From positions 1 to 32,464 of the forward strand of contig NZ_JAUJFI010000056.1 in NCBI RefSeq assembly GCF_030849505.1: a DNA stretch of 32,464 nt, written 5' to 3'. Both the position numbers and the translations under genes were made by a program. Below, in pieces: positions 30,658-32,464 of this stretch. The notes under the pieces are model-generated. The model did not search any database. It saw nothing but the letters and a program-made list of their open reading frames with translations, and was not told the origin of the DNA. Source of the DNA: Azospirillum isscasi. GTDB taxonomy: Bacteria > Pseudomonadota > Alphaproteobacteria > Azospirillales > Azospirillaceae. Position 1 is the stretch's first letter, and every line of letters starts with the position of its first letter.

Positions 30658-31356
30658 ATGACCAGCCTGTCCCACCCGGCGCTGCGCCGCTCCATCATCG
30701 ACACCTGCCTCGCCATGAACGGGGCAGGAATCAACCAGGGGGCGTCCGGCAATCTGTCGGTGCGGGTGGAGGGCGGCTTCCTCATCACGCCCAGCAGCCT
30801 GCCCTACGACGAGACGGAGCCGGAGGACATCGTGGAGATGGGCTTCGACGGGACCTATGCGGGGACCCGGCGGCCCTCGTCGGAATGGCGCTTCCACCGC
30901 GACATCCTGAAGGCGCGGCCCGACGTGGACGTGGTTCTGCACGCCCATTCGACCTTCGCCACGGCGCTCGCCGTCCATGGCCGGGGCATTCCCGGCTTCC
31001 ATTACATGGTGGCGTTGGCCGGGGGGGATTCGATCCGCTGCGCGCCCTACGCCACCTTCGGCACGCAGGAGCTTTCCGACCACGCCGTGGCGGCTCTGGA
31101 CGGGCGGCTGGCCTGCCTGCTGGCCAACCATGGCATGATCGTGCTGGGCACATCGGTGAAGGGCGCCCTGGCCCTGGCGGTCGAGGTGGAGACGCTGGCC
31201 CGCCAGTACCTCCACGCCCATCTGCTGGGCGAGCCGGTCATTTTGCCGTCCGAGGAGATCGCCCGCGTCGCCGAGAAGATGCGCCGCATGAGGTACGGCC
31301 TGCCGCCCGAGGAGGGTGCCGCCCCCGAGGACACCGCCCGCCCGCGGGAAGCCTGA
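30658..31356 (+). CDS. Class II aldolase/adducin family protein
   Basis: The 232-aa protein matches the fuculose-1-phosphate aldolase / ribulose-5-phosphate 4-epimerase family of zinc enzymes. E76 (SSEWRFH) is the catalytic acid. H95 and H97 (LHAHSTFA) and H158 (NHGMIV) are the metal ligands. GNLSVR (31-36) and TPSS (44-47) bind the phosphate. Residue spacing is close to E. coli FucA. ATG 30658 is chosen because it begins the family sequence; no strong ribosome site is seen, and the frame is open from 30559. Specificity is open: fuculose-, ribulose- or other sugar-phosphate aldolase/epimerase. The adjacent genes give no pathway. Confidence 0.87.
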   Translation: MTSLSHPALRRSIIDTCLAMNGAGINQGASGNLSVRVEGGFLITPSSLPYDETEPEDIVEMGFDGTYAGTRRPSSEWRFHRDILKARPDVDVVLHAHSTFATALAVHGRGIPGFHYMVALAGGDSIRCAPYATFGTQELSDHAVAALDGRLACLLANHGMIVLGTSVKGALALAVEVETLARQYLHAHLLGEPVILPSEEIARVAEKMRRMRYGLPPEEGAAPEDTARPREA

Positions 31357-31359
31357 CGG

Positions 31360-32464
31360 TCAGGAGGCGAGGCGGGCGACCGGGCGCAGCGTGCCGATGG
31401 TCACCAGCGGGCGCTTGGCCGCGCCGGCGGTGCCGACCTGGAGCGGACGCTCCTCCGCCGGAGGCTGGTGGTAGGCGGGCAGGGCCACCGTGACGCGGGT
31501 GCCCTGGCCGGGCTCGCTCGCCACCTCGATGTCGCCGCCGAGCATGGCGGCGTAATGACCGACCAAGGTCAGGCCGAGACCGGCGCCCCGCCGCTTCCCA
31601 CCCGCGCCGCCCTGGCCCCCTCCGCCTTGAACGAAGGGCTGGAACAGGCGGGCGGTCTGGCTGGAGGCGAAGCCGCTGCCGCTGTCGGTCACGGTGAAGC
31701 GCAGCCAGGGCTCCCCGTCGCGCTCGACCCGTTCGGCGGTCAGAAGGACGGCGCCGCCCTGGGTGAACTTGCAGGCGTTGTCCAGCAGGTTGAGAAGCGC
31801 CTGCCGGACCTTGCCGAAATCCGAATACATCTGGCCGAGCGTCGCGGCCTCGGCCTGGAGCGTCACCTCGTTGCCGTTGAGGTCGGCGGCGGGCAGCGTG
31901 CGCTCCCGCGTCTCGATCAGCAGCCGGTGCACGTCGAAATCCTGGAGCACGACGTCCATGTTGCCGGCCTCGATCCGGGCATAGTCGAGGATCGCATCGA
32001 CCAGGGTCAGCATCTGCTCGCCGGTCCACTGGATCTGCTCGACGTCGGTGGCCAGCTCCCCGGCCCCCAGGCGGTGCAGCTCGCTCATCAGCGATTGGCT
32101 GGAGGCGACGATGCCGTTGAGCGGGGCATGGAGTTCCTGCCCGATGTTCACCAGGAAATGGGTCTTCGCCTCGTTGGCGGCGTCCGCACGCTCCTTGTCG
32201 CGCAGAAGTTGGCCGTGCAGGTCGGCGGCCTCCTGCCGCTGCCGCTCCATCTCCACGGTGTTGTCGCGCAGGACATGGACGGCGCGGGCCAAGGCGGCCA
32301 CCTCGTCCGCACCCTCGTCCGGGGGCAGGGCGACATCGGTCCGCCCGGCGGCCAGCGCGGTCACCGCGGCGGCCATGCCGGCGACCGGCCGGGCGACCCG
32401 GCGGTTGACGAACCAGACCATCGCCAGCCCGGCCAGCGTCACGCCCAGCGCCGCCCACAGGGCG
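31360..32464 (-). CDS. Sensor histidine kinase, C-terminal part (runs off the right edge)
   Basis: The visible ~367 residues comprise the end of a transmembrane helix (ALWAALGVTLAGLAMVWFV), a HAMP linker (RRVARPVAGMAAAVTALAAGR), a short coiled coil, the dimerisation/phosphoacceptor helix with FLVNIGQELHAPLNG (His codon at 32128-32130), and an HATPase domain: N box NLLDNACKF, G1 DSGSGF, G2 GAGLGL. The frame stays open to the edge, so the N-terminal sensor part lies outside the window. The kinase ends 3 nt from the convergent aldolase stop. No receiver domain or response regulator gene is visible here. The Q-E-L-H-A-P-L-N phosphoacceptor motif is of the hybrid/HAMP-kinase type. The signal is unknown. 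Confidence 0.92.
   Translation of the reverse strand, partial: ALWAALGVTLAGLAMVWFVNRRVARPVAGMAAAVTALAAGRTDVALPPDEGADEVAALARAVHVLRDNTVEMERQRQEAADLHGQLLRDKERADAANEAKTHFLVNIGQELHAPLNGIVASSQSLMSELHRLGAGELATDVEQIQWTGEQMLTLVDAILDYARIEAGNMDVVLQDFDVHRLLIETRERTLPAADLNGNEVTLQAEAATLGQMYSDFGKVRQALLNLLDNACKFTQGGAVLLTAERVERDGEPWLRFTVTDSGSGFASSQTARLFQPFVQGGGGQGGAGGKRRGAGLGLTLVGHYAAMLGGDIEVASEPGQGTRVTVALPAYHQPPAEERPLQVGTAGAAKRPLVTIGTLRPVARLAS

Overview
The window is GC-rich chromosomal DNA from an alphaproteobacterium, most likely Rhodospirillales and close to Azospirillum. This is inferred from gene content (long flagellin, two phasins, ClpS/ClpA, alphaproteobacterial formate dehydrogenase with DUF3305/DUF3306 partners) and codon use; I could not run a database search. 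Genes are densely packed on both strands. I see no rRNA, tRNA, CRISPR array, insertion sequence or prophage.

Layout. 1-232: the zinc-ribbon-like tail of a class II ribonucleotide reductase. 408-890 (-): bacteriohemerythrin. 1132-2706: exported S10 serine carboxypeptidase. 2803-4668 (-): a 621-aa flagellin with a sigma54/IHF-like promoter. 5042-9884: RidA-like protein, COG3146 acyltransferase, guanine deaminase (-), pentapeptide-repeat protein and CaiB/BaiF CoA-transferase (-). 10033-12987: a DUF1508 protein facing the clpS-clpA operon (-). 13441-14752 (-): two phasin genes with matching promoters and operator pairs. 15193-18441: an Anbu-type proteasome-like peptidase, an orphan lipoprotein (-) and a D,D-carboxypeptidase with a SPOR domain.

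18517-30595 holds most of the metabolic interest: a respiratory formate dehydrogenase locus. A tungstate-type permease and binding protein (tupB-tupA, -) diverge from fdhD-mobA-DUF3305-DUF3306. These are followed by a TorD-type chaperone, a 66-aa Tat-signal protein, fdhA (catalytic Cys, not selenocysteine), the Fe-S subunit fdhB, a 64-aa lipoprotein, the cytochrome b subunit fdhC, a small exported protein and an exported seven-bladed WD40 protein. Together they would import the metal, build and sulfurate the bis-MGD cofactor, chaperone and export the catalytic subunit, and pass electrons from periplasmic formate to the quinone pool. No ATPase subunit for the tungstate importer is present.

30658-31356 is a class II aldolase-family gene, facing a sensor histidine kinase (-) that runs off the right edge.

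Strongest leads: the paired TGC-N3-GCA operators on both phasin promoters, the uncharacterised exported proteins coupled to the formate dehydrogenase genes, the relocated CxxC in FdhD, and the importer lacking its ATPase.
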